A stretch of 64,000 nucleotides of DNA. It comes from Amia ocellicauda (taxonomy: Eukaryota; Chordata; Actinopteri; Amiiformes; Amiidae). Positions 13,047 to 24,542 of this stretch are shown one piece after another. Location: assembly GCF_036373705.1 (NCBI RefSeq), contig NC_089866.1, forward strand, positions 22,980,001 through 23,044,000, given 5' to 3'. The notes below the pieces were generated by a model. The model searched no databases, had not been told where the DNA came from, and was given only the letters and a program-made list of their open reading frames with translations. The position numbers and the translations under genes were made by a program. Numbering within the stretch: the first letter of the stretch is position 1; every line of letters begins with the position of its first letter.

Positions 13047-16000
13047 ATGGCGCTGTTTCTAATAAACAGGTAAGAATCATGATGATAATAGTGTAGCTTT
13101 TATTGTATGTCAGCTGACGCAACTAACAAACTTCCAAACCAAGGAACGAAATGTGTTAACTTATACCATACCATATATTATATTCACATACAATTACCCA
13201 TAGCTGTCCCGATGTGTCTATTTTTCAGGTACCTGGGCGATGAGGATGAGAGTCCGACAGATGCCAGCCAGGCTCGATCAAAGGTTTTACTCGCACAATT
13301 GCAGGAGAGGGCGAGAGAAAGGCTGCGAAACAAGACCCCGAGCAAAGCCGAGTCCCAGCAGCCGGAGCGTGATCGGGCGGACCAGAAGAAAAGTAAGGTC
13401 AGAGAACAGGACAGCACAGAAGTAGGGAAGAAAAAGAGCAAGAAAAACTCGCATAAGGTTGTGGCTCCGCAACCTGACCCAGAGGAGACGCCGATCTCAC
13501 AGACGGGACTGGAGAAGAGTGCGGTGGACCTGTGTTCTGATCCAGATGACCGGCGGCTGTCGATCAAAAAAGGAAAGAGGAAAGAAATGGAAGAAACAGT
13601 GGCGAATGACTCGGGTACCGTGATATTTTGATGCTTTGCAAGTCAGAATCAAAATGTTGTAAAATATATAATTGAAACAGTGATATTCCTTAATTGTTTA
13701 TATAAAGCTATTCCAAGATCTGATTTAGCCTATATTCAACAAAATAATATTATTTATTGTTGCTCTGATACAAGTTTAACAATATTGAAGACTTTATCCT
13801 ACTGTATAAAATTTTAGATGTGTTTATGTACAATGTATCCTAAATGCTTGTTTTCTGTACCTCTTGACACATTTCAGATGAAAACGACACAAGCTCTTTG
13901 CATACAAAACGGGTAAAGACTGTGGCAGGAAAGAAGGATAAGAAACGAAAGTTGACTGCACCTGAGAATGAAACGCAGGAGACCAAAGCTGGCCAGACAA
14001 CAGAGGAGACGGCAGAAAAGACAAAGGAGCAGACGGAGCACACAGTGCCGAACAATGACAAGAATCCCGCCGAGTCCAGCTTCACTGTGCTAGGGGGCTT
14101 TGAGACGAAAGCTGTGCAAAAGGTATCGAAGAATCAGCTTTACGTGTCCATTTTGGCGAAATCACAATTTCACTTGTTTGGTGCTGTAGAGTTGAATGAG
14201 ACCATGAACCCCCCCCCCCCCCGTGCCTTTTTAAATTATTTCATTGAAGGATAACAATGTTTCCACTCTCTTTGCACATCCAAGGTCCACAGGGTTCTGC
14301 CTCAGTGGCTGGCTCAGCCCGACCTCGTCCATAGAGACATAAAGAAGAACCTGGTTCCAGTTGAAGAAGTCCCTGGAATCTGCTCCAGACTCCTGAAGAA
14401 GCTGCATGGCAATGGCATCCAGCACTTCTTTCCAGGTGAACACATTTCCGCTGCCGTCAACGAGGCTGTGGTCGAAAGCCGCTTCATTCATGGGGTCATC
14501 TGCTGCTCCAAATTTAATCCACTTCTGTCCATTAAGTGATGGACAGAAAACGAGATTTAAAAGAATCTTTGAACAGTGTGGTGGAATTCATTATGAGTAG
14601 ACGATGAAATAAATCCAGTCTTTAGGGGTAAGACTCATGAAGGCTGTGCTTTACCGTGTGTTTGTCCTTGGCTGTTTGCAGTGCAGGCGGAAGTGATCCC
14701 TGCAGTGCTGGAGAGTGTGTGCCATGGGCTGCTGGTGGGCAGATGCGGCTACAGGCCCAGAGACATCTGTGTGTCGGCACCAACTGGCAGCGGCAAGACT
14801 CTGGCCTTTGTCATCCCTGTGGTTCAGGTAAAATTTTGTCAGATGGATTTACCAAGACAGTGCCTTTAGATAGAGGCCCTGCTGCATAAAAAGTACAATT
14901 GCTTCGCCATGCTTATTCAAAAACCAGTACACAGTCTCCACCAGATGTCGTATACATTCCCAGGATGGTGCTGCCAATGCTTCTTGGGAGGTCCCTGTTC
15001 AACAGATACTGAATTTACTGTTTTACATCTGTGTTCAAAGGAGGGATTTATTTTTATTTTTAAACCCTTGTAAGAAAGTTTTGTATTGTTTTTCATTGTT
15101 GCGTGGATTGTGAAGAGGTTTGCTCATTGGTCTGTGTATTTCAGGCGCTGATGGAGCGGGTGGTCTGTGAGGTTCGTGCTCTGGCAGTGCTGCCCACCAA
15201 GGAACTGGCACAGCAGGTACCCAGCATTGTCTTCAGTGTTTTATTATACACTCAGCTAAGAAATTAATTTAGGCTAAAATGTTAGAACTGCTAATTTAGA
15301 ATTGAAATCTATACATAAGTAACATGAAGCTTCACAGGAATCAAAAGTAATTAAATCCTAATTAAAAAGGGGAGAAAGGTTGTCTGCCTTGGGACTCAAC
15401 TCTAAGGTTTTGCTTGTTCACAGGTATGCAAGGTTTTCCACTCGTATGCAGAAGGGACTGGCTTGAAGGTAGTCTTGTTGATTGGGCAGAAATCTTTTGC
15501 TGTGGAGCAGACCTCGCTTTTAGAGAACAGGTAAGAGCGTATTTAGTTTACATCGCCTGGACTGTTCCATTTCAGAGCTCCTGCCAAGTCTAGATCACAA
15601 CTCAAAACACGCAAGAATCGGTTTTCATTAAGTAGCACCCTTTTACCCAAATTCAAACCGAAGTTGGTTTGGCGGCATGGGCTGGCCTTTCTGTCAGTCA
15701 TCTGTTACTGCCAGACCACAGACGACCAAACGAACAGACTGGGTGAGTTGTGTAATCATCTCTGCGTTGGTGTCTATGGTGTTTCTGTGCAGTGGTGGAA
15801 CGGGCAGCAGGAGCCTGGCTGACATTGTGGTGGCCACCCCAGGGAGACTGGTGGATCACATCAACAAAACCTCCGGGTTCAGTCTGCAGCACCTGCGCTA
15901 CCTGGTAAGTAAATGTTATGTTTACGATTTTGTATAAATCCCTTTATATTCTCTTCTGGATTTACCAAAGGCCAATTATTATTAGTATTATTAATTTGTT

Positions 16001-18516
16001 TATTATTCGCTGCCTTTGATTTCTCTTCAATTGAAACTAAAATTGTATTTACCCCCCAAAAAGATCATCGATGAGGCGGATCGGATGATTGACAGTATGC
16101 ACCAGGCCTGGCTCAGTCATGTGGTGAAGGCCGTGTACAGAGGGGGGCGGAGCGCGGAGCAGGGATCGCTCTTTGAGAGGGTGGAGCCTGGTCCAATCAC
16201 AGCGGCGAGGTAAGCTTCGGCATCAAATCGCATCACGGGGATTACTCCCAGTGTTCAAGTGACCAGGATCACTTCTGTTATGATTTTCTAGGGATATTCA
16301 AGTGTCCCAATTTGTGTACATCCATTTCATCCCCCATCCAAGCCTTCCCCACCCCTGCAATAATTTTCACAAATTTTATTAGGTATGTCAGGCTAAGTAA
16401 TTTTACACTCATTTTATCAAGCACTGAAAGTATATGCGCTATAATAAGGTGTCTTCTGCTAGCCTGGTTCAACCCCAGATGCCACTCCAGAAACTGCTGT
16501 TTTCCGCCACCCTGACGCAGAACCCAGAGAAGCTGCAGCAGCTGGGCCTCTACCAGCCCCGTCTGTTCACCTCCGTCCACGGACCCAGGCCCTCGCTGTC
16601 CTCGTCCTCCTCCGCCCCAGTGCCCCAGGAGAAATTCAACTTCCCTCAGGGCCTCAGCGTGAGTAAATGCACTTGCAACACTTGAGCAGTTGTTAGTCCC
16701 AGATACGAGACCGTTCAGGTTTGAGCTTGTCTTTCCTGTTTCGCTATAGGAGTACTATGTGCCCTGTACCCTCAACAAAAAACCTCTGCTCATTCTGCAC
16801 TTCATCCTGAGGCTGAAGTTCAGGCCCGTTCTCTGCTTCACGAACTCCAGGGAGGCGTCTCACAGGTGAGGACGCGTGACACGTTAGAACAAAATGGCCA
16901 CAGCTGTTTTCTCCAGGGGCCGACTTGGAGAAACAACATTCCGTTTGGGTGGACTTCCTGGAATTAACCTATTGAACTTGACTTCTATTAGACTGCCGGT
17001 TTACAGGGCAGGACATAACCTGGGTTAGCAGGCAGCCTAGTATTCTTGTTCTCAAGTTTCTGATACATAAAATAAATTGCCCTGCAGTTTTTACTGTTCT
17101 CTAGGGTGACGATGGTAAACCGTATGTAGTTTCTGTTTTTCCTCCAAATACAAGGATAAAATGTCTACAAATGTCATTTCTAAGTGAACAAAACTATTAC
17201 AAAACTGATCTTTTTGGTTTTCTGCTAGAGAAGTGACAGTTTTTTGGGGTTTTTTGGATGACGGTTTATGTTCCTCTGCCTCCACATCAGCCTATGATTC
17301 AGGAATGGCTTTGCGCTCTCTCTCTCAGGCTTTATCTGCTGGTGCACTTGTTCGGCGGGGTAAACGTGGCCGAGTTTTCATCTCGCCTGAGCCCTAACGA
17401 GAGGAAGAAAACGCTGAAGGAGTTTGAGCAGGGCAAAATCGAGCTGTGAGTTTGTCCTACATACTGCTTTACTAACACGTTTTTTTTAAGTAGTAAAGCT
17501 GTATCAGTTTCATTAATGTTAATGTCAGGAAATAAGTCCAGTACGCCTGAAACTGTGTCAATAAATACTGCAGGGAGTGAAATGTTGTCCTACTAATAGG
17601 TTGATCAGCACGGACGCCACCGCCCGTGGGATTGACATCAGCGGGGTGAAATGCATCATTAACTACGATGCTCCTCAGTTCATCAGGACCTACATACACC
17701 GGTGAGTGTCTGAGTGTCTGTTATTGTATTAGACTATCGTTATATATGTTGGATTCTAAATGTTATTCCGTTAATAACATAATAAATTGTAAGCCCTGTA
17801 GTTAATGAATACACGTTTTGAGATCTAAATTATATCCTGTCTTACTAATAAACGTTGTTCTAGTTTGGCAGCCTATTGTGGGTTCTCTGTCCTTTGCTGA
17901 GCGAGTTGAATGTTGTTCCCTCAGGGTGGGGAGAACCGCGAGGGCCGGGAAGGCTGGTCTGGCGTTCACGTTCCTGCTAGGAGTTCAGGTGAGCCAGGGG
18001 TGCAAGCGGTGTCGAGTACGTGGGTGGTGGGTTAGGGGAGCTGCAAGTTTAAAACATTGAACTGAAAAGCTTTTATAAAGTGCTCCCTCCATTGCATTTG
18101 TGATTTGTGAAGTTTCGGGCTCAGTGTGTCTGCTGGGCAGGCTGTGGGAGGAGCACTTCATGTTGACTCCACACCAGAGCTGCCGCAGACCCGTGATGAG
18201 GTCTGCATGTGTTGTCCATTAGGAGGAGAACTTCCTGCAGATGCTGAGGGATGCCGGGAGCCCCGGCCTCCAGAAACAGATCATCGTGCCCGAGAACCTC
18301 AAGTCACTGGTGCCCCGCTACCAGGAGACCCTCGTGGAACTGGAAAATGTTATCAAGGTAAACCCCTGCCAAGATAACCGTCTTGGGGGATAAGAGGAAG
18401 ATTTAAAACATCTGTAATTTTGTATTTGGTTTTACCTGGATTCTTCGATTTGATTGTTAAATGTGTACTTTTGATGTCCCTAAAAACAGGAAGAGAGAGC
18501 CACAAAGCGCACATGA
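13047..18516 (+). CDS. ddx51: DDX51, DEAD-box RNA helicase for large ribosomal subunit assembly
   Basis: DDX51 (yeast Dbp6) is a nucleolar RNA helicase needed in 60S subunit maturation. Sixteen exons: 13047-13069, 13229-13614, 13878-14122, 14285-14435, 14682-14827, 15145-15216, 15424-15530, 15793-15904, 16064-16209, 16463-16658, 16750-16865, 17329-17445, 17600-17701, 17925-17988, 18223-18357 and 18490-18516. They sum to 2145 nt, or 714 residues, a little longer than human. The N-terminal third is a charged Lys/Glu-rich tail, poorly conserved as in other species. The helicase core shows motif I APTGSGKT, Ia PTKELAQQ, Ib [28 protein letters not shown] and [13 protein letters not shown], the last split across an intron. 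The start MALFLINR resembles human MALFYVAR. The last coding exon has only 27 nt. A possible poly(A) signal ATTAAA is at 18628. Confidence 0.96.
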
Positions 18517-20514
18517 AACTGAAGAGCCGTTACAGGAAGAAGTAAAACAAGAAGAAAGTGCCTCTGTCATATCCCATAGTCCAGAACTCAGTTCTGTTAT
18601 TTTGTCCTTTTTTTTTTTTTTTTGTAATTAAAAACATAAATTTAAACCTATGACTGTTCATGTCTTTGGCTCCCTTAACCAATTGTGAATGATAAGATCT
18701 GTTATAATGACTTTCTTGTGTTCTTAACAAGGCATGATATTTCAAATTCAACAGGCTGACATGTTTTGTAGCCCTTGGGGGGAAATCGATAATCAGTTTA
18801 ACATGATTCAATTATTTTAGAGTCTACTAAGCAGATTCAAATTTTTATTATTTTCATCTGGAACATACATGTCATTATACTATAAGTAAATCAATGTAAT
18901 ATCCTTTGTTTTTAATACTCGAGTTCAATTTTAGGCTTTTATAATGATGGTACTTCGAACACTGGTAGTAATCGGAGCAACATGGCAACAGACTAACGTA
19001 CAGTTAAAGTTTCAGAACATCTTGCTTTGAGACATCAGTGGTTATCTTGAGTTGCTTTCCAGGTCTAGTCTTTAATTTCATATACCTATGATCTAATTTA
19101 TGAAAACAATCGGCACAGTGTTCTCTTTTATAATGGCTGTGGGTGCTTGTTTTTAGTTTTTCTTCTCTATTTTTATATTCAGTATCTGTATAGTGCCTTA
19201 TGACTCCTGTACACCACTGACTGTATTATGTTTCTGTTGAATGTGAAGAGTACTATGCTCTCTTGAACACACACAATCATGGTTCAAGTTCTTTTTTCAT
19301 TTAAGGGTGTGGATATTCCCTCTACCGTTAACCTAGATTTCATTGTTAATAAAGTTACTGTCAGTACCCTGTTAAAAAGAGAAACAGATTGTAAGCTATA
19401 CGGATTGTTGCAAGCTTTTACACTTTTTCTAGTTTTCAAAATAACACCATTGTGGGAAGAGGCCCACTCATTTGCACAAGGTCTCTAGGGGTCTGAAATA
19501 TTGCATGTCAGCAGACTTTGTGCGCGCTTGGAAGGGTTACAAGTTTAGTCTAATTGGCTCGATGTTTGTGTTGCCGTCTCTGGCACTTTAACTAAACTGA
19601 TGCAATTCAGTATGTGCAATAAGAGGAGTTAAGCTGTCATTGCAAGAAGAGTTTCAGACAATACTACTTGAGAAAAATATATCTAGGTTTCCTTCTAAAT
19701 TAGCTTCAGAAATTTCTGTTGACGGAAGTGCACAATACATATTTACAAAGGTAGGTATCTATTAATAATATGCAAGAAAATAACTGTGTGTATGTATGTA
19801 TGTATGTATGTATGTATATGTATATAAGATTTTTTTTCCAGTGCTGTTTATGTAAATTGTGTGTGTATAAACATACACACCCACACATCAATAAACATTG
19901 GTATCCAAAATGTTAAGGAAGCCAAATCCTAAATCCATTTATTTGTGTAACTCATTTCTACTGTTTGTTTAAAGCTGACCAGCCTTTTTAGAAGAATATA
20001 ATACGATTGGAAAATGTGAAGTTTTTTAGCAGATAAACATACAGGGACCTGGATATGAACTACCCTTAGTCCAGTAGTGCTTCATCTGTGTGGAATCGGT
20101 TGTTTCTTTTCGTGCCGTAATTTGAAGAATTCCAGACATAATAATTTTCAGTAGGGAAAACATGCAGCAAAAATACGCTCTTTACTTTTTGCTGTCAAAT
20201 CTGTATCTGACATGAACACAGGAATGTGCTTTGACTAACAAGCTGGAGTCTGGAATCCGAAACCAGATATTTTTTTGGTGTAACGTGATCACATGCTCAG
20301 TTGTTTGTGTTTCAATAGTCTGGAACAAGGAATTGTGAATGTGTGCGAGCAGCTGCTTTCACTGTGCAGAAAAACTGGTTCGGCCTTGTGTGTGCAGGGG
20401 GTTGCCGAGCAGAGGATGCAGGCTGTGAGGTTTAACTGTCTTTATTTTAAGATGTATGTTCCTTTCCTAGTTCCCACTCCATAGAAATCCCACAGCTGTG
20501 CCGCAGAGCAGGCC
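18517..20514. other. Intergenic region, DDX51 3' end to first GST gene
   Basis: It holds the DDX51 3' UTR, a 17-base poly-T at 18607-18623, and a (TGTA)n microsatellite at about 19790-19822. Short open frames here match nothing I know and lack splice context. The GST promoter should lie near the right end. No gene was seen. Confidence 0.7.
19788..19822. repeat. (GTAT)n microsatellite
   Basis: About seven GTAT units lie in the gap between DDX51 and the GST cluster, with a degenerate tail of TATATG type. Confidence 0.9.
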
Positions 20515-22371
20515 ATGGTGCTGCAGTTGTACTACGACCTGCTTTCCCAGCCCTGCAGGGCTATTCTTCTCTTCGTCCGAACCCTCGGCGTCCCCTATCA
20601 CGGGAAGGAAGTGAGTTTGCTGAAAGGTCAGTACTTTACCACTGAGACAGGGACATTTCCCTGCATTGTATGGAATGTCGGCCCATGCACCCCCAGTCCT
20701 TCATTTCATTATGAGCTTTTAAGTATTTTTCATTTGACCTTTTTAATGGTTATAAGTAGAGCAGTATTTGGATTTGTTTGCAGGGGAGAACAGAAGTGAA
20801 GAATTCTCTCGGGTGAACCCCATGATGCAAATTCCCGTCATAGTTGATGATGGGTTTATTCTCACAGAAAGGTATTCATTTATTATTTTGCTTAAGCTTC
20901 CAGTAACCATACTGGCATTTTTTCCTGTGGGCATCCGTAACATATTTTTCTGTGGGCAGTGTGGCCATCATGAAGTACATTGCTGCTCGATACAATGCTC
21001 CAGACCACTGGTACCCCGCTGACCTGCAGACACAATCCAAGGTGGACGAGTACCTGGCTTGGCAGCACTTTCACACCCGTCAGCATGCCATGAGGGTGTT
21101 CTTGTCAGAGGTGTGTGTGTGTGGCAAAACAATGTCTAGCTCAAAATGCCAACAATACTGCGGTGAGATCACTTCTCAGGCAGCCCAAATAACAATCCAG
21201 CCCCCAGCAGGGATTTGGTTAGAACCAGTTGTTTAAGGTTCCATTGTTAAAGATGAGAATGGAATTGGCCTGCAGTGCAATGGGTAATTATTGGGAGTGC
21301 CTGCATTTACAAAATTAACCACCGCAATGTTTCTTATAATGTGGGATTTTTTGTGTAATTTCATAGCCAAGTTTATATTTGAAAATATAATTCATAAATA
21401 GTACAGGGATCCAGAAGTACAGACATTTTGAATAGAGCAATGACTGAAGCCCAGATAAGAGTTCAGAATTGAAGAACTTGCATGTGCTGAAGCACTGCAA
21501 TGTGAATAGTGTTCACTAGTGTTTCAACATGAAAGCAGTAAAGTGCATTATGCAAGACAAGGTACAATTATGGTTTTTGGTTTTCAACAATGTATACTAG
21601 TTACTAAGCTACAATGAGTTTGATTTCACATAAATCAGACAAAGGCACTCAATGCATTTTTAGATGTTTTCCTTTTCATGAGCAGACCTTTACTTTACCA
21701 TCTATGCTGTTGGCAGAGCTTGCTACCAAAGCTGAGTGGAGAGCCAGCGAGGCCCAGCCGTCTGTCCTCAGCGCTGAATGACCTTGAAGTCACCCTTGAC
21801 CTGTTGGACTCCAAGTTTCTCAAGGACAAGCGCTTCCTGTGTGCCAATGACATCAGCATTGCTGACCTCCTGGCAGTCTGTGAGCTGGCGCAGGTACGGA
21901 GCAGAGGACAAGGCGACTGGAATTAGCCTCTCTGTAATCTTCATTATTCCAGCATTAACACTCTTTCCCTTTGCAGCTTTGAAAATATCTCTCTATATTT
22001 CAGGTATGATTTTCCCTAAATAAATTTCAGAGAGATTACTCATATGGTCATGATTTAAGTGTGTCTCTTGCTCAGGGATTATTTCAGTGTTTCGCCGTAC
22101 CTCAATTACCTGCGCTGAGCACTGTAGCATCAATCATTATTGTAGTGAAGCAAAGTATGTTGTATTTCAGCCAATGGGCGGTGGCCGAGATGTTCTTCAA
22201 GGCCGGGACAGGCTGCTACAGTGGAGGCAGAGGGTGGTGTCATTTGTTGGGGAGCCCCTGTACCAGGAGGTTCACATGGAGATCCTGGGAGGCAAGCAGC
22301 AGGTTGGTCCTCCACATCAGGCCCTGCATATGAAGGCCTTCGCAGAGAGAGTGTGTGATGGGCCAATGTGA
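20515..22371 (+). CDS. gstt: Theta-class glutathione S-transferase, divergent copy 1
   Basis: Theta GSTs conjugate glutathione to small electrophiles in the cytosol. Five exons: 20515-20626, 20784-20871, 20960-21110, 21717-21893 and 22171-22371; they sum to 729 nt, or 242 residues, normal for the class. The first four exon lengths (112, 88, 151, 177) equal those of the two downstream GST genes. The thioredoxin-like N-domain has the theta catalytic Ser at residue 11 (YYDLLSQPCR), the cis-Pro (MQIPVIV) and the glutathione-binding Glu-Ser pair (LTES). The helical domain includes DHWYPADL and ISIADLLAV. This copy is clearly less similar to the other two than they are to each other, most of all in the C-terminal helix, which lacks the usual DLFDEAH-type segment. 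A poly(A) signal AATAAA follows at 22490. Orthology to a particular GSTT subtype is unsettled. Confidence 0.9.
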
Positions 22372-22489
22372 AAACCCACGTGTGTACACCAAGTACAAAC
22401 ACCTGTTCACTTCAACACTGCTAGCCAGATATTCTAGCACTTTCTGGCTAGATCTTGCTTACAAAAGAGATTTGAACCTGATATGTTAA

Positions 22490-22495
22490 AATAAA
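22490..22495 (+). terminator. Probable poly(A) signal of GST copy 1
   Basis: AATAAA lies about 120 bp after the stop codon of GST copy 1 on the same strand. The position is typical; cleavage was not tested. Confidence 0.45.
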
Positions 22496-23220
22496 AAAGC
22501 ATAGACCAGTTACAACAACACTAGTAGATTTAGGGATGTGGCTTTCCTGCACCAGGGATGAGTGTCGCTCCATTAGACATGTATAGAAAACATTAAACTT
22601 CTTATAACAAATAATGAGATGCAAATCATGAAGTATTTATCGAGCTAGGTTTAGTGGGAACATTAATTTTTATTATATTATTTATATTGTTAATGGTGTT
22701 ATGTTGTTAACTCTGTTTTGTCTATAAAGCATAAAATCAGTTTGTACTTACTCCTTTCTGGGGACTACTTTAATTATTAGTTACCTGGAGTTGTATTTCA
22801 CCTATTGTCTTTAGGATATTCAATGAATATTCAATGAGCTAAAACAGTATACAAGTTGTGTGTTTTGGAGCACAGGTGTTTGGTTGAGGACTTAAAACAA
22901 TGTCTTTGATAACATCTGCTGCCTGACGAATGCTGACCAACACCAGTAATAAACTCAGGCCTGTGTTCATTATTATGCATGTGGTGAATCTATTTTGTAC
23001 AACTGTATGTTAACTAAATGTAGTCACTTCTGATGGATAAGAATGTCTATCTGAAAGAAAAGGCTTCTCCAACTCACATCCTTAGTTATTTTCTTCACTT
23101 CATATGAAAGGAGGTTAACCTGTATTTTAGTTTTTTTAATAAACTTGTTAATTCTTCATCTGTGTATCCTGAGAATTTATAAAATCATTATATATGTATA
23201 TATTGTATATGTAGTTTATA

Positions 23221-23985
23221 TACACTGATCAGCCATAACATTATGACCACTGACAGGTGAAGTGAATAACACTGATAATCTCGTTATCATGGCACCTGTC
23301 AGTGGGTGGGATATATTAGGCAGCAAGTGAACATTTTGTCCTCAAAGTTGATGTGTTAGAAGCAGGAAAAATGGGCAAGCGTAAGGATCTGAGCGACTTT
23401 GACAAGGGCCAAATTGTGATTGCTAGACGACTGGGTCAGAGCATCTCCAAAACTGCAGCTCTTGTGGGGTGTTCCCGGTCTGCAGTGGTCAGCACCTATC
23501 AAAAGTGGTCCAAGGAAGGAAAAGCAGTGAACCGGCGACAGGGTCCTGGGCGGCTAAGGCTCATTGATACACGTGGGGAGAGAAGGCTGGCCTGTGTGGT
23601 CCGATCCAACAGACGAGCTACTGTAGCTCAAATTGCTGAAAAAGTTAATGCTGGTTCTGATAGAAAGGTGTCAGAACACACAGTGCATCGCAGTTTGTTG
23701 CGTATGGGGCTACGTAGCCGCAGACCAGTCAGGGTGCCCATGCTGACCCCTGTCCACTGCTGAAAGTGCCTACAATGGGCACGTGAGCATCAGAACTGGA
23801 CCACGGAGCAAATGGAGGAAGGTGGCCTGGTCTGATGAATCACGAGTTCAAGGTGTTGACTTGGCCTCCAAATTCCCCAGATCTCAATCCAATCGAGCAT
23901 CTGTGGGATGTGCTGGACAAACAAGTCTGATCCATGGAGGCCCCACCTCGCAACTTACAGGACTTAAAGGATTTGCTGCAATGAG
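23221..23985 (+). mobile_element. Tc1/mariner element, internally deleted and 3'-truncated
   Basis: The left end begins at a TA with the fish Tc1-type terminus TACACTGATCAGCCATAAC, followed by a short inner inverted pair (GACAGGTG and CACCTGTC). An open frame from 23371 begins [14 protein letters not shown] and gives about 130 residues of paired-type DNA-binding domain, with helix-turn-helix features ([19 protein letters not shown]). The first catalytic Asp region (AWSDES) is near 23840. The sequence then jumps directly to the SPDLNPIEHLW-type third catalytic region in another frame, so the middle of the catalytic domain is gone. The match to the usual element ends near 23985 and no right terminal repeat is present. 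It is a dead copy on the GST strand. Confidence 0.88.
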
Positions 23986-24542
23986 CTGGTGTGCCGTTTT
24001 ACGTTGTCCGCACATTGATCTTGAGAACGGAACCTTCTCCTACTGAGATTTAGAAACTCCCAAGAACAGGTTAATACCACACTTCAACACCGCAAACCAG
24101 CAATAGCCCTTTGAAAATTGTCATGAAAATTACTTATTACCTAAAGAGTCATTGTCTTATTAAACCATTTTCAGAAATGTTGTATATCATTCTTCCTTTA
24201 ATGAAGTTGTACTGTGCATTCCAACCTTCAATTGATTTAAAATGTTATTTGCATTACCATACTATTTAATCATATTTTTTATCCCATCAAATTTGTGTGT
24301 TTGTATGAGTTGTTTTGTCATTACATAAATGCTACATTAGGTCGTATTGGTTTATTTCTAGCAAACTAATTCAGATTGCATGGTACAGTTAATTGTATCT
24401 AATGCACTGGAATCCCATTCATTGACTCGAATGGGAAAATTGCATTACACAATGGCATGGGAGTGTCAGCACTGCGCATGCTCAAAACGAGCTTCAAAAA
24501 GCCAGTTGGAAGTTGTTTAATGCATTTTGACGTGGATCCGCC

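Larger units (their letters stand above)
22372..24542. other. Intergenic region between GST copies 1 and 2
   Basis: Its left part, to 23220, shows only AT-rich sequence and the GST copy 1 3' UTR. A truncated Tc1 element occupies about 23221-23985. The remainder up to the ATG at 24543 should hold the promoter of GST copy 2. No other gene was seen. Confidence 0.65.

Noticed and set aside
13184-13567. 127-codon minus-strand open frame
   Set aside because: Antisense shadow of the charged N-terminal exon of DDX51.
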